Made by a program: the position numbers and the translations under genes. A model generated the notes under the pieces. That model had not been told where the DNA came from and made no database searches. It worked only from the letters and a program-made list of their open reading frames with translations. Below, one piece after another: positions 23,260 to 36,871 of a DNA stretch of 64,000 bases (position 1 is the first letter of the stretch; each line of letters opens with the position of its first letter). This DNA is from Dillenia suffruticosa (taxonomy: Eukaryota > Streptophyta > Magnoliopsida > Dilleniales > Dilleniaceae): assembly GCA_033439265.1 (NCBI GenBank), contig JAVTVX010000002.1:4908001-4972000 (forward strand). The letters run 5' to 3'.

Positions 23260-24430
23260 TCCTTTGTGAGATAAGGAATCATTGGGTTTAGTGTACTTTA
23301 ACATTTCTCCTTATATACTGTTTTAGATGCTTATTTTAATATATGACATGCATGCACTAGTGGGTCACATATTTAATTCATGCACTATTTGTTGTCATGT
23401 ATTGTGATCTTGTGATAAAAGATGTGTCAGGCAGGCGTGGTTGACTCTCTCACACGAGTGACCACCTCCGACTCTGAGTGAGCGGAGATGAGACGGATTC
23501 TAGTTGTAAGAGGCTTTGAGAGTAGCCCTACTAGAACATAAGTCGCCCTGATATGTGTTCAGGATGAGGTCATATGCGATATGACCGACATGGAAATACC
23601 CACATCCATGTTGCCTGTAAGTAGCCAGGTTTGAGATCTCAGATATCACCTGCGATTTGTGATATTGTCTCTGAGTTGCTCTCTCTGAGATCTCTGGGTA
23701 AAGTCTTATGTGTAGACTGAGTCCCGTACCTGTACGGTGTTAGAGAAATCTGACATATGCCCTTTGAGAGATGGGGGAATAACACTGTGGCACGTGTTTC
23801 ATACCACGTGTGATGAGACGACCATGGGATAGTGGGAGCTATTATTTGAGACGATAGTTTGATATTGATCCCCGTTCCCACTGTGTGAGACCTGAGATCC
23901 ATTGGGTGGGATCTCTTATGCCCTTATTACTTTCGGCTGTCTCTAGAAGTATTGGTTCAGTGTTGCTACTTTAGTCTGTTTACCTATGGCCCGGAAGATA
24001 AATTGAGGTCTAAGGGGCAGGTCTAGGAAAGCAGCTGAATTGAGACCGATAGATTCGAGTTTGGGAAAAGGAAGGCCAATAGTCATTACATCATTGTTAT
24101 GTATTCATAGGTCGACCTATTGTGTTAATCCATGTTGGGATTCAAACATAATAATGAATACATAGTCGAGCAAATTGATTGGGGATCACTTTCGATGAGG
24201 AAAGTGGCTCGATGGATGTAAATGCATTGAGTCTGGGGTATAGCGAGTTATTTTTATATACTAACAGTGACTACTCGATCATCCTAACAGGTGTATCGAG
24301 AAGTCTTTGCTTGCAGGTGTACTCGCCGGTCGCACGACGCCCAATCCAGTATGAAAGTCCAGTAGGGTGATGCGATAGATTGCATGAGTTGCGATCTTGT
24401 GATTGACGGAAATGAAATGCCCTAATGTGC
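23260..24430 (+). other. Non-coding 3' region of the Copia element
   Basis: About 1.2 kb between the end of the RNase H remnant and the polypurine tract, with no recognised coding content on either strand. Confidence 0.6.
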
Positions 24431-24440
24431 AAGTGGGAGA

Positions 24441-24933
24441 TGTAGGTGATTTATGCCCATTGTGGGGCAATTTGGTAAGAATGAGATAATGGGGTAACTC
24501 CCATTATTACTTACCAATATTAACCAATATTATTTGGTAACTCCCAAATCTTAACCCTAATGGAGATTATTCTCTTGATTCAATTGAGAAAGAATTATTC
24601 CTACCTTGTGTGTGGAGAGCATCCATGGGCAACCATGATGGAGGCTAGGGTTTCACAAAAACATATTCTCTAGAGAGAGAAAAATAGAGAGAGGGATGGA
24701 GATTTTCGCGTAGGAAAATCTCCCATCGTCAGACGATTCACCGGACATGAGGATTGCGGCGTTGTGATGCTGTGGTGGTGATTCGACTAACCTCGTGATC
24801 ACCATCCGACCGTGCGATCCGTTCAAGGGACATCGCGACACGGTGGATTTTGGAGACCGCCCAATATAGGTATTTATCCCGAAAATTCCGATCTATTTAA
24901 TTCTCGCTTCCGCATGCGCGATTAAATCCAACA
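24441..24933 (+). repeat. 3' LTR of the Copia element
   Basis: 493 bp, preceded by a purine-rich tract (24431-24440) and followed by the GGAAC target duplication at 24934-24938. Confidence 0.95.
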
Positions 24934-26990
24934 GGAACAGATGACAAGCAGTTCTTTAGGTCAGCCTCGGGCCTTGTAGAATCAACATGACTAATCTCTC
25001 TTAGCATTGCTACGACATTCTTCATGGTTGGACGCTCGTCAGCACGAGTGCTGATGCAGAGAAAACAAACTTCGAGCGTTTGGAGCATTTCATGCATTTG
25101 TGGGTCAGCTCTTCCTCTCAGTTTCTGATCTAGAATGTCGACAGGGTATTTGTGCTCTGCAGATGCTCTCTAACTTGCGCCACCAGGCAGGGTTGGATCC
25201 AATGGATGCCTTCCTGTCAGAACTTCAAGAAGGACTACACCGCAACTGTACACATCACTCTTCTCTGTAATCCGCTGCATTGAAGCATGCTCTGCAGAAG
25301 TACCCAAAAAAAATGAACATATGAAATCAAATATTAAACAAAATCATATTACGAAATGCTAGGTTGAAATATTACCAGGAGCCATGTAACCTAGGACCCA
25401 GCAAGAAGAGGTTTCTGGTTCACTTTACTGAACTCATCAGAACCTGTGACATTCACAAGCCTAGCCAGGCCAAAATCAGAAGATAAAGCTCGACGTTAGG
25501 ACCCAACAAAACACTCATAGCCTTAACATCACCATGCATGATTGCAGGCACACAATCATGATGCAAGTAAGCTAAAGCATGAGCCACTCCCACCAACACA
25601 TCATATCTGGTTTCCCATTCAACTGCACCTTTCCCAGCTTCCTTGAAGAAGAGAACTCAAGCTTCCATTCGATAGTAATCATAGAAGAAAAGTTTCAGGC
25701 TCTGATTTGAACCCAACCCAACAACCTGACAATATTTCGATGCCGGACTGAACCCAGAGTTCGAATTTCAGACATGAATGCTCCAGACTCTTCAGAGGAC
25801 CACATTTTCTTCACTGCCAGAGAAGGCATTGTTTCTGAGATCTAACAATTGTTCCTTACTGCAAGAGAGGATTTCTGCTGGAATTGTGCCAGAGAATTGA
25901 TTATCCCTGGAACCAGTTTGGCAATTCTGATAATAACCCAATACTAGAAGATATTTGACCTATAAACCTATTGCCTGAAATATCTACAAATTGCAGGCTT
26001 TGAGGTAACTTATCTGGGAAAAGTCCAGAAAGCCCATCTGAATGAAAATCAAGAAACTTCTAGTTTTTCACACCCAGATATGGAAGGAGGAATTCCTCCC
26101 ATAAAATGGTTGTTGCTCAAGCCTAAAAGGTTCAGGCTCTTCAACTTGCCGATCTCTGCTGGAATACTCCATGCCAGCCTGTTGTAGTTTACTCGAAAAT
26201 GATACGGGTTGGTGCAATTCCCTATATCCGGTGGTATGAAACTGGATAATTCATTGGAGAGAAGCAATAATTTGGTCAGATTTTGCAATCCAAAAATCTG
26301 CCTCGGTATGGGACCAGTGAGGTTGTTGTAGGAGAGATCAAGAGCCTGAAGATTTTGGCAATCAGAGAGACTTGCTGGAATGTTGCCTGTAAGTCTATTT
26401 TGCCGGGCAAAGAACAGAGTCAAACCCGTCAGTTTTATAAATAGTTGCCAATCTCCCAAGGGCAGCTCACCCTTAAGATTTTGATTCCCGCCTGCTCTGA
26501 AGACTTCAAGCTTGCTCAATTTTCCAATGCTTTTGGGAATTTCACCACTCAACTGATTGTCATAATAGTCAGATAGACTAAACTGGAAAGGTTTCCAATG
26601 TCTGAAGGGATTCCACCTGTGAGCGAATTCGTGTTGAGAGACAATGTCTGCAGTTTCATAAGCATGCAAATTTCAGCTGGGATTTCGCCTGAGATGGAAT
26701 TATTGCTGATATCAATGTGAACCAGCTCATGATATTCTCCAAACTCTTTTGGGATAGTCCCCGTGAGATCCGTTGATGAGAGAACAAGCGACTTTAGTGA
26801 CTTGAGTGATTGAAAATTTGAAGGTAATGGACTCTCCTCTACTTCGCCATTTGAGTTGCAGACTATCCCAAACCACCCGCAGGGACTTAAGTCTGCTGAA
26901 TTCCATGAACTCAGCGTGTCTTTCGAGCTGTTTAGACTGCTCTTCCATGTAAAAGAGCTTGACCTTGTTCTTCAATGGATAAACAAAGGG
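24934..26990 (-). pseudogene. LRR receptor-like kinase pseudogene, RGI/RGFR clade
   Basis: Minus-strand remains of a receptor related to Arabidopsis At4g26540/At5g56040, root-meristem-growth-factor receptors at the plasma membrane. From the N-terminal side (~26990) there are the cysteine-bearing cap, leucine-rich repeats (e.g. LSGEIPKSIGKLSKLEVFRAG, then TGNIPASLSDCQNLQALDLS), a kinase stretch with HGDVKAMSVLL (catalytic loop), GYMAP, SDVY and RADERPTMKNVVAMLREI. An 84-bp GT-AG intron (25292-25375) survives between MAP and EHASMQR, so the copy is not retroposed. Several central LRRs, the transmembrane region, the N-lobe of the kinase and part of helix G are missing, and the frame is broken repeatedly. 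The signal peptide is not recognisable. Non-functional. Confidence 0.9.
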
Positions 26991-29900
26991 AAAAGAAAAG
27001 GAGAGAGTTTACAGCTAGTAGTGGGGTAAAGGAGAAGAAATTAGAACAAGAAAGCAAGATATTCCTTAGAATTGCAGGCATTACCGAGAGAGCAGAAAAC
27101 AGGTGATCTGTTGTGGGATTTTAGAGGGGGGGAACCCCATGTTTTGTTTATAGAAGAAAAGCAGAAGATCTGGATCTGAGAGCAATTTCATTTTTTTATT
27201 ATCGATTATCTTAATCAAAACAGGTATTTGTTTTTTATTTAGGAGATGTTGATGCAGATGGGTTTTTTGTTTTATTTATGTTGATAGCATTTTTTCTCCT
27301 GAACTTCATAGCTTCTGTTGTCAATCATTGAGCAGGTGGTTTTTTGTAGGGTGCTTTGTAAATGGATATCTGTATGTAACTTTTGTGGAGTAGGAGGGTT
27401 CTGCTCTAAGGCAAAGCAAAGTTGGTAAATATTGTGTTTTTTCAGTTTCATTTAGTTTGTTTTCTCCTACTGTCCTAATTGTACTCGTTGGTTTTTTCTC
27501 TTTCCCTTTAGCTTCTTTTTTTTTTTTTTTTTCACCTCTCAAGTTTATTTTCTGTGGTTATGAGCTTTGAAAAATAGATTTAACATATAAAATATGCACT
27601 GTACTGTGAAAGTTACAGTTGTAGTAACAGAAATAACTTCATAGTACATCCAACAAATTTGCATTTAATGATTCAAGAAACAAACATTAATGTTCTTTAA
27701 TTCTTGTTTTCTTAATCAATTTGTATCCACTGTCCACCATGGGCAAGCCAACAAATTTGAAGGCTTTGTTATGTGCTGTATTCTGAGGTTCTTCAAAGAA
27801 CTATAAAGCCTTATCTAACACTTCCTTACCAAAATTTTTAAAAATACAGTTAAAAATTTTTTAAAATATCTATTCTCTAAAAATTATAATCTCTTATGTT
27901 TTTTCCGCATTGTTCATGCATAATATGCGTCGACTGCTCACAATAAAATTTTGATTTGATTTCTACTCACGGTGATGACAAATTTTATAAGGGAAGGTGG
28001 TGTTTACTTTGATAATATTTATCAGGGTTGTAAGCATTTCTCAAACAAATAAGAAGAGAGAGAAGCTGATTGAGATTGACAGGAAAGGTAGATTTTGGCT
28101 CTCCTCTTATGGAGGTCAAATTGCGGAAAGGGGATGATGAAAGCTCAACTGGGTTTTAACTTAACGAGATGAAAGTGAAACTGTTTCACTTTCCTTCTTT
28201 AGACAAAAGACTTCAAAATTACCAGAATTTCAGGGATGTAAAGACCAATTCTTTAGAAAAGAAGAAATGGGGTTTTTTGGATTTGACTAATAATATATAA
28301 TGGCATTGATGGAGAGATTTATTTTAGGGTTTGTTTAATCACTCATAGTGAAGTATTGAGAGGAATCCAGAGTACCAAGTAGTCAGCGCCAAAAAAGAAA
28401 AAAAAAGACTACCAAGTAGCGAAATGCTCATGCAAGTACAGTACTGCAAATCTGGTCATGTTGTCGGACACCCTTTCGCAGTAAAGGATTAAAAAAAAGG
28501 GCAAATCGGAGAAAACATTACATCAACTTAAGAGCTCTTTAACATCTTTCCTTTTACAATTTGGCCAAAATCATCCACACAAAAGAAAAGGGTGTTTCGT
28601 TAAAAATAGGTTAGATGTTGGATCAACACCTCGTGCCATCGCTGTTAGCAGTATTAGCTCACGGGCCCAATCTAAATATAAATACCCTCATGTTAAATCC
28701 TAACTTTGCTTGTTTAATATTTTTAAACAAAAAATATTGATATTTTTAAATAAAAAATTTGAATCTCCTTAAAAATTCAATTTAAATCGAATCGAATTTG
28801 GTCAAATCCAATATGATTACTGAATACTGATAATTTATAAAAAATATATATATATATTTTTGGAATAAATTTGTTGGGTTTTTCTTTATGTAACATGCCT
28901 ACACATGCTTTTGTTTAACCATGCCATGACAAGGTATAAGAAGGAACGGCACGTATATATATGTTTTTATTTGGTTTGATTGAATAATTAAAAGAAAAAT
29001 AGTCTATCATTTTCTTGTGCTTTTTAGAAACTACCGAAACAAAATATAATTTGAAAAAAGAATTAGATTTTTTTTTAATTTTTTATTACAGAGTCTCCTC
29101 AAATCTTTTAAAAAAAATGAAATATGGAAAAATATCATCTAATGACAAAAGTTTTTTAATTTCAGTAATGTGAGAATGACTCCAATTTTTGATAAAAATG
29201 GGAAAAAAGGTACATGAAAAATAAATCTTGTGTTCAAAAATTTGTTTTTCCAAAGTGGAAAAAGGATTTTCCTTTTTTTTTTTCTGAAAAAAAGTTCCAT
29301 CTTGGAAAACATTGAAAAACATGCAAAAGATGTTTTCCAAAATTTTCTACTAATTAAAGAGCAATGGAACACACACTCTTCTCTTGCTCTCCAAAATTTA
29401 CTTTTGTACAAAGATTTTTAGAATCATGTTAAAATCATGTTAACATGGTTTCTAATTTTTCATTAGAATATAATAATTTGAAATTAAAAAATGAAAAACG
29501 TTTTCTATTTTTGAATGGACAAAAAACGAAATTTCTTCAAAGGATAAAAAAAAAAAAAGGTTCATCCAATGGACAAACAAGCTAAAAATATAGAGAGAAA
29601 AAAAAATCAGAGCAGAGGACATAAGGATGGATAAGAAGTAAAATCAATAGATTTGATTTTTTTTTTTTAGCCACGAATATTTGGAGTCATATTTCAACTA
29701 ATCGGTTAGAGTATCTATGGATCTATTTAGAGGATGACTCTCTAGCATATTGTTTTTTATTTTCAAATTTTAAAATTAAAACTTGATTAAAATATTTAAT
29801 ATCTTATTTCATTATTGATAATTAATAAAATACATTGTGTTTGTTCCTTTACCATGGGATAGGAGAGTAGAGACCTGATTGTAAGCAGATGGTGAGTCGG

Positions 29901-32600
29901 GATCAGAAATTCATTGATCCCCCGCATCCATCCTTATTTTTAGGAAGATGTTAAAATTGATTTCCATTTTCACTAAAATCATTTGCTACAAAAAGATGCA
30001 GAGGACAATCCTCTTTTGTACAATCTGACCATATATTTGATTGAGTAGCTTGCCTGCCACAGCCGAAGTACCACCACTATGCAATGCCATCATCAAAGAG
30101 AAAAAAATATATATATAAAATGGTAGCTCTAGTGAAAGGAAATGAAACTATCAACCATGTTTGAGAAATAAAGGAACAACAACGACAACCATGAAAGAAG
30201 AGATAGAGGACAACCCAACAAAAAACAAGTAGAGAAAAAAAGAAAATTATATATGAGGAAAATGGTCCCTCCTCCCAACCCCACAATTTTTTGTTTTGTT
30301 TTTTTTTTTTTTTTACACGTTATATCAATTAGTATTTAAATTCATATTCTGATTAATTCGATTCAAAATTTACAATAATTTATTAAGAGAATTATTCTCC
30401 CAACATATTTTTTTATATCAAATCACAAGTCGAACTTAAAAATTTAATTAAACGATCTAATATCATATTTTATTAGATCAACTGTCCAATATTCTAACCC
30501 CACAATTTTGGTTGCTTTTGTTTTTGCAAAAGATCACTCCTGAGATATATTGGGTCACATGAAATGCATCCGTATGAAATGCCAAAAAGGGTAGTACACC
30601 AGGTGACTGTCATTTTTTGTTGAGCATTGAAGGTTAACTCATTATGTTAAAGAGGAAGTACAGAATTTAATGTCTTTTATTGTAATTACTGGCACTAATT
30701 AATGATGAAATGATCAAGGCCTTTTTGTAGTTTTTCTTTTCTATTCTAATTTGTGGATCAAAGGGTGGGAAGAGGCAGGCACCCGCAACACTGTGTTATG
30801 CGCATGTGAGGATTTGATCATAACCAAAACATAGTGTTATTTCATTCTTCACTGCCCATGGAAAAGCTAAAACAAAGACAGGCTATCGTATTTACTTATT
30901 CTGAAATATTTAATTTTAGTCATTGTCTATTATTTTTTATCATAATTTTATCAAACTGTGAAGCAAATAAAGGTGAGAGTACACTGATTGCCAAGTTCAA
31001 TTCAAACCCTATTTATTATTTTTTTAACATAATTTTATCAATATATCAAACAAACAAATGTACGAATACTGATTTGTTATTATTATTATTATTCAATAAA
31101 GGGTTTATAAGTCTTAAACTATACAATACAGATAATCATTCCTATACAACTATTAAATAAATTATAATTACTATTAAATCTCGAATTTGTTTTCTTAAAA
31201 AAAATTATCAAATATATCAATTATAGATAATATCTACTTCTTTATTCAATCACACTTTCCCATTCTTCTCTAGCTCCTACAACATGAGAAAAAAAAAAAA
31301 AAAAAAAAAAGGAGAGGAGTAGGAATGAAAAGTTGAAGTTCTTTCTTTAAGTGCTGATGTGAAGTTCCAAATTGAGTTCCATTTCCATCACAAATCCAAA
31401 AAGTTGCAGCTCCAAATGAACAGCCAAAAAGGGCAAGCTCCTTTTTTGTTTGCATGCTTTTATATCATTTTTATAAATATTAATATTTATTAAATTCATA
31501 ATTACAATAAATACTATTTCTTATAAAACAAGATAATAAAATGATCCATCATTATTAAATAATAATTCAAAATCATTATTCTTGTAAATATCAATAATGA
31601 TAGATGATTTTATTATACGGTAAATATCAATAATCTAAAAAACATTTTATATGCAACACATCAAACATTTAATAGAAAATATAATTAAATTTTATTCTCG
31701 GGGAAGAGAACAAGGTTGATGGTGTCAGTAATCTCCTCGTCTCGGATGGCTATTTGAGCTAATAAATTTCTGTTATGCTGTTCTGTTATGTAAACATGCC
31801 ATCCTTAATTATGCTGTTCTGTTATGTAATAGTTTAATACGACAGTACAGTAACCAAAACCCAGATGAGACATGTTAACTCTAATGTATGTATGTATACA
31901 CATCGGATGAAGGTGGGATGTTATTTCACTTTCCCATTAAGAGCTTTTGTTGGTCAGCATTTATATTATTAAAAGGTATTTCATTCAGACATTTTTTCAC
32001 GCATGCATATGATCAATTAGGTCTTAGCAGTCGCTACAAATTTGGACACGAGTAACAAAAATATGCCATGGTAAAAGTATGGCCACAATTGACTTTAACA
32101 TAAATTATGTAACCAATTTGAATTTTAAACACATAAAATCGCTTGTGAAGGAGATAGATTTTTCCTATTTATAAACCTCCAATACTTATAGAGTAGTCAA
32201 TAATATTTGTCTTGTAATTGTTAGTCCAATTGTCCAACCAATGCACCAACATCTCATCATGTACTATGTAAGAGCACAAATGAATATTACAGCATGTCTT
32301 TTTCCAAGGGAAAGGGAACTCTCAATTGTGTTTTGACCACTTTACCGTTGAATGTGCATTGATGTGAATGCTACCATTTAATTAACAAAAGTGTTTTCCA
32401 AGAGTGCCAAGAAAAGAAAACCCAATAGGGTTTCATTGTTTGATCAACCAAAACAAAAAAAACAAAAAAAAAAAAAAACCATTTGTCATGTAATAATATT
32501 TTCATTGCGATCTACATAACTCGGAAAAGATCTTGGTAACTGATCATTTCAGTCCAGCATAACAAGAGGACAAAATGTGAACATGGACAATCGATTTCGC
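26991..32600. other. Long AT-rich intergenic region
   Basis: No gene is supported on either strand over about 5.6 kb. The sequence holds many A/T homopolymers (e.g. 27519-27532, 30299-30314, 31290-31310), an ATT run near 31078-31093 and T-rich stretches that generate short meaningless frames such as 29086-29421. Diverged transposon debris is likely but I cannot assign families. Confidence 0.55.
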
Positions 32601-32777
32601 TAACGAGTCATAGAAGATAGGTTCTTAGCATTTCAACAATACATTAGTAGATCAGCCAAATACAAGACAGAAAAATGTTAGCTGCCAGTAACCACCGTGC
32701 AGCTGTCTCTCTCTCAGACAACTCTCAACTACTGCAGAGACATTTTTTAAGCTAAACAAGCATAATAATGAATCGTG

Positions 32778-35700
32778 TCACCTGCCGAAGCATTTTAGCA
32801 CTGAAGATGTAATAGCAGAAAAAATGAATTTCATCCCCGTGGATCCACCAGGAAAGTATGAGATCGCATAGTAGGCTAGTGCAAGGACCTGTGGAGATAG
32901 ATAAAAATTGGGATCGTAGTATTGCAATCTTTCATACTTTCAAGTAGAACAACTAGAAAAGGTTAACAAAGGGGGTAAAATCCAGCATAGAAGAGATGGG
33001 AAAACTGCAGGAAGAAATATAAGAAATAGTACACACTAAAATTGAGACGGTTAATTTCTTACCTGTAATACAGAGAAAAGCACCGAGAGGATATAACTGT
33101 GGAGCACCATTGAGACATAAATAGTGCCCACCATGCTGCCTACAAACCCCAGTGTAAATGGAAGTCTCTGGAAAAGAAAAACAAAAGGACCATGAAGGAT
33201 ATACAGAAAGAATTCACAAGACATTAACAAAATTAATTTTCATTTTGTTGAACAAAATTAAATACACCATGGAACAAAACAATAGAATTGGGACAAAGCT
33301 TATATACCTCTTTTGATGACATGTGAACAAGCTGATTTTTCGGACCTTTAAGTGCAAAGAATGACCCGATTATAAAACAACAACCAAGAGTAAAGCAGAT
33401 GGCAAATTTTTGGGGCATCAGCACCATGACAGGAAGGAACATGGTAAAGGCAATGAAGACAAAGAACACCCCTGAAGCAAGGAGTATGCCAAAATACATA
33501 AGAGCCTTTCCTGAAGGAACAGTACTGGTTGCAGACTGCAAATTTCCAGGTAAATCTCTAACTCCTTTTGAAACCCTGCATCAGAAAATGGCATGATTAG
33601 CATTAAATTAAATGTCATGTCCCAAATAAAGCAACACACCAAATTATCCCAATTAAACTCAGTTACAGCTTAATATGACAAAATTTTGACATTGGAAATA
33701 CTAGCAATTTAGATTAAAAAATGTAACTGTAGAAAATTAAAAATTAAAGCTAGTCAATAACACCTTCAAACTGTCATGACACTTGCAAGACGCTCTCCCA
33801 ACCCAACAAAAATCGAACCAAAAAAGACGGAAGAAAAGAAAGAAGACAAGAACGAGTCTGACACAAACACGCCAAGCTGTTGTTATTGTAGTAAACGAAT
33901 GTTGCTATCAAGGTACATTTTGCTATTATGCAGGGCTCATTTTGGAGATTTGTTTCCCTCCTTCCTTATTGGTAACCATTCGCTACAGGGCACCAAGAAG
34001 TCCAATTACAATCCAAGCACACAAACAAAGAAGTAAATCATGTAGAAGATGTTTAGCATCAAACAAACTACTTTGACAACCTGGTTTCACCTATGGTCTT
34101 ACTCCTATGCCATAAACAGAGGAAATAATCCAAAAGGCAATAAATGAAGACAAGCTCTCCTTTTGCTTAAGAACCTTTCCTTTCTCTATAAAATTTATCA
34201 CTAACAATAATAATAATAATAACAACAATCGAATAAAAATTCTTCCTCATTTTGCGGATCTGTTATTGAAAAACAATATACCAGCTTAGCACATACAATG
34301 ATACATTTAAAATGTTGACTCAAGTCTCATACTTCAAAAAAGCTTTTTTGGTGGGGGGGGGGGGACTAAGTACCTGATATGAGCTCATTCATAGAAGGGA
34401 AAGAAATATGAATTTCACTTCTACTTTAAAATCTATGAACATTTTTGAGTAAAAGTCCTAAAAACCTTGTGAGACAAGCTTCCATGCCAATGATGTTACT
34501 TCGCAAAGTGATTCTCAAACTAACACCTAGGAATTTGCTTTCATATCCTCAAATTTTTCCTTTGAAAGACAAATCCGCTATTCGAGTCCCAAATCTAGCA
34601 TTTGGAAACTGAAAAGGCTAAATTACATGGATAGTCTGTGAACTATTGTACAGATATCAAGAAAGTTCTAGTATTTCATTTTGTACCGACTAAATCCTTA
34701 AAACTTTGAATGTGATAACAAATAAATCCTTAAACTGGCCAACTCAGAATTTTGGACTGAACTTGCTGCGGTAGCTTTTGAAAGCTGATGTGGCATGTGA
34801 CACATTAAATCCACCCCAGCCCTCTTGCCATGTCATTTTATTCTCATGACCTTAAAGTTACCAACTCAACTGACTTCAGCAACTTATCACCAACAACAGT
34901 TAACTAAAGCATATTATGAACAACATTTTGGCCACAGCACTAAGTTCCTATTATCTGTCACCATTCACACCATATGAAAAATAAATTATACTTATGCCAC
35001 AATGCTTTCTTAGACCATCCAACCTACAAACACACTAACTAAACCATAAAAAATGTTTCATAAATTCCTAAATGCTGACACATGTTCAGAGCAGCTACTT
35101 TTCCCAATTTGATAAACATATATCATTCTGCAATCAGAAAAACAAGTATGAAACTGCTATAAAGGGGGTTGTAGAAGTCCAGTTTTAAAAGAATGATAAC
35201 ATAGTATTTGGAAAAAAAAAACATAGTTCTTCAACCCTGACTCTTCCCAAGCCTGTGTATGAATTTGGGTTTAGGTTTCCTATCCTGTTCCTTCCATGCA
35301 TCACTCAACCAAAAGAAGGTTATTCCAAACAATTTTCTTCCTCCCTTCTTTGCCACTTTTTTCTTCCATTATTACCATCATTAAAGCCACAGTGATCTCA
35401 AATGCTCATGCAGTACTAAACCATTACAGCAAAGCCTCCGATTCAGTTGATCACTGTTCGGCAACTTAATGATAATGTTGTCATATGAAACTATCATAAT
35501 CACAAGCAAGGCAGCTAATGACTGCATAAACCATGCCAAAGACTAGTTGAAAGCTCAAAGTAAGAAGGGATTATAAGAAGGTCCAGATTTGATAAGATTA
35601 AAGGCATGCAATTACAATCCCAGTTAACAAGTTACTGAAAATGAATATAGGAACTACGTAAGATCTATAGGGCTAACTTGAGGGTGTGGTATCATCAGAG

Positions 35701-36871
35701 CGAATTTTTCCTCCACTTCACAACATATATGCTGCCACCCCTGCCTAGAAGAGTTTCAGCCCCTCCCTGGCAGCTGCCCAGCAAACGGAACTAATCCCTG
35801 CCCTTGACCACCTGTGCCCCCACACTATTTACTACTATTTTCATCTCTATATTGGATAACATTTAATATTCAGCAAAGAAAAAATTTACTCAGGCCTCTT
35901 AAAAGCAAACTTATAACACCATATATATCTATTAATATGAGAAGGCTTATAAAGAACCACCTATAGAGAGCCTTTAAGAGACAAAAACTTATGTTTGTCA
36001 TTCCCCAACACTCAAATATAATCTTTCAAACATAATCAAATCAAGAAACAGAACCCGTGTAATAGTTTCAACCAAGAAAATAACAACATTCAGAAAATGA
36101 TTACTAAAAGGAAATAATGATCGGTCAGTTGCTTCTGCGGCACACAATTCTCTCTTATATGATGGCTTCTCGTTTTTTATGTCAACAACAAAGTCTAGAC
36201 TTGGCACCTAACTAGTAATTGGCATGACTGCACTATGAAATCATTAGGCTTCGCTAGCAAACTTAGCACATATGTCCACTATATACTTTATGCCAAATCT
36301 GAAACCACATGGCTGTACGAGCTGCAATTTCTAAGGTAATTAGTCTTCATTCGCGAGCATCTATTACTAGCGTGTAAATTTCTGCAAATTTCTTTTCGGC
36401 AACAACATAAATTAGGGTTGTATCTTGCTCACATAGACAAATCAGCGGTCCTAACAAAACAGTAGAAACAAGCTACTCGTTCCACAGCGTCAGATGTAAT
36501 TTTCGTTCCCAAACCGCACGTTTCAGTGCCATAATATCACTCCCCAATCAATTAAAACCCTAATCACCCAAATGAAAATTCTCAACAACAACCACAACTG
36601 ATCCAATCAAATTTAAGACGAAAACCCTAGGATTGGAGTTAGGAATAAGATTTGGAGAGATAGAAATGAGAGCTTACACACTGAAAGTACCGGAGACGGT
36701 GTCTTTGGCGGTGCCGACGGCGGCTTCGAGATCAAAACCAAGAGAAGCAGAGGAATTTTCGGCAGCTTGAGAAGAAGCATAAGAGTTCCAATCGGCTAAC
36801 AGAGACGACGAGGCTTGTTGTTTCTGCGGATCTTGGAGGCTCTGCCCTCCTACGAACCATGATTGCGCCAT
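32778..36871 (-). CDS. SFT2-like vesicle transport protein
   Basis: Four exons on the minus strand: 36678-36871, 33308-33575, 33063-33167, 32778-32888; 225 codons plus stop. The protein begins MAQSWFVGGQ and follows the Arabidopsis At4g26550-type Got1/SFT2 sequence closely: a polar N-terminus (~1-70, with LLADWNSYA), then four hydrophobic segments: ALMYFGILLASGVFFVFIA, FAICFTLGCCFIIGSFFAL, LGFVGSMVGTIYVSMVL with ILSVLFSVLQVLALAYYAI. It ends SVLKCFGR. Yeast SFT2 acts with SFT1/GOT1 in fusion of endosome-derived vesicles with the Golgi. A longer upstream start (36970) is possible but encodes a Ser/Leu-rich stretch typical of leader sequence, so the MAQSWF start is preferred. Intron 1 is 3.1 kb. 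Looks intact. Confidence 0.95.
34610..34870. repeat. Probable dispersed repeat in SFT2 intron 1
   Basis: The stretch beginning GGCTAAATTACATGGATAG and continuing through 'gaactattgta...' resembles a phrase common at the ends of plant dispersed repeats. I could not find inverted ends or target duplications, so the family is unassigned. Confidence 0.3.

Larger units (their letters stand above)
17856..24933 (+). mobile_element. Copia (Ty1) LTR retrotransposon, coding region broken
   Basis: A 7078-bp element. LTRs of 493 bp (17856-18348 and 24441-24933) start TG, end CA and look identical. The flanking target duplication GGAAC is at 17851-17855 and 24934-24938. The primer-binding site TGGTATCAGAGC (18350-18361) matches the initiator tRNA-Met; a purine tract AAGTGGGAGA precedes the 3' LTR. 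Remnants appear in the order gag, zinc knuckle, protease, integrase, reverse transcriptase, RNase H, which defines Copia. The coding region is broken in well over ten places, so the element looks non-autonomous. LTR identity points to a recent insertion. It sits in the antisense direction within a receptor-kinase pseudogene. Confidence 0.95.

Noticed and set aside
29086-29421. Overlapping Phe/Lys-rich frames on both strands
   Set aside because: Translation of A/T homopolymers; open by composition.
33541-33575. Apparent extra base shifting the SFT2 frame
   Set aside because: A misreading on my first pass; rechecking gives the normal in-frame sequence, with exon 2 starting at 33575.
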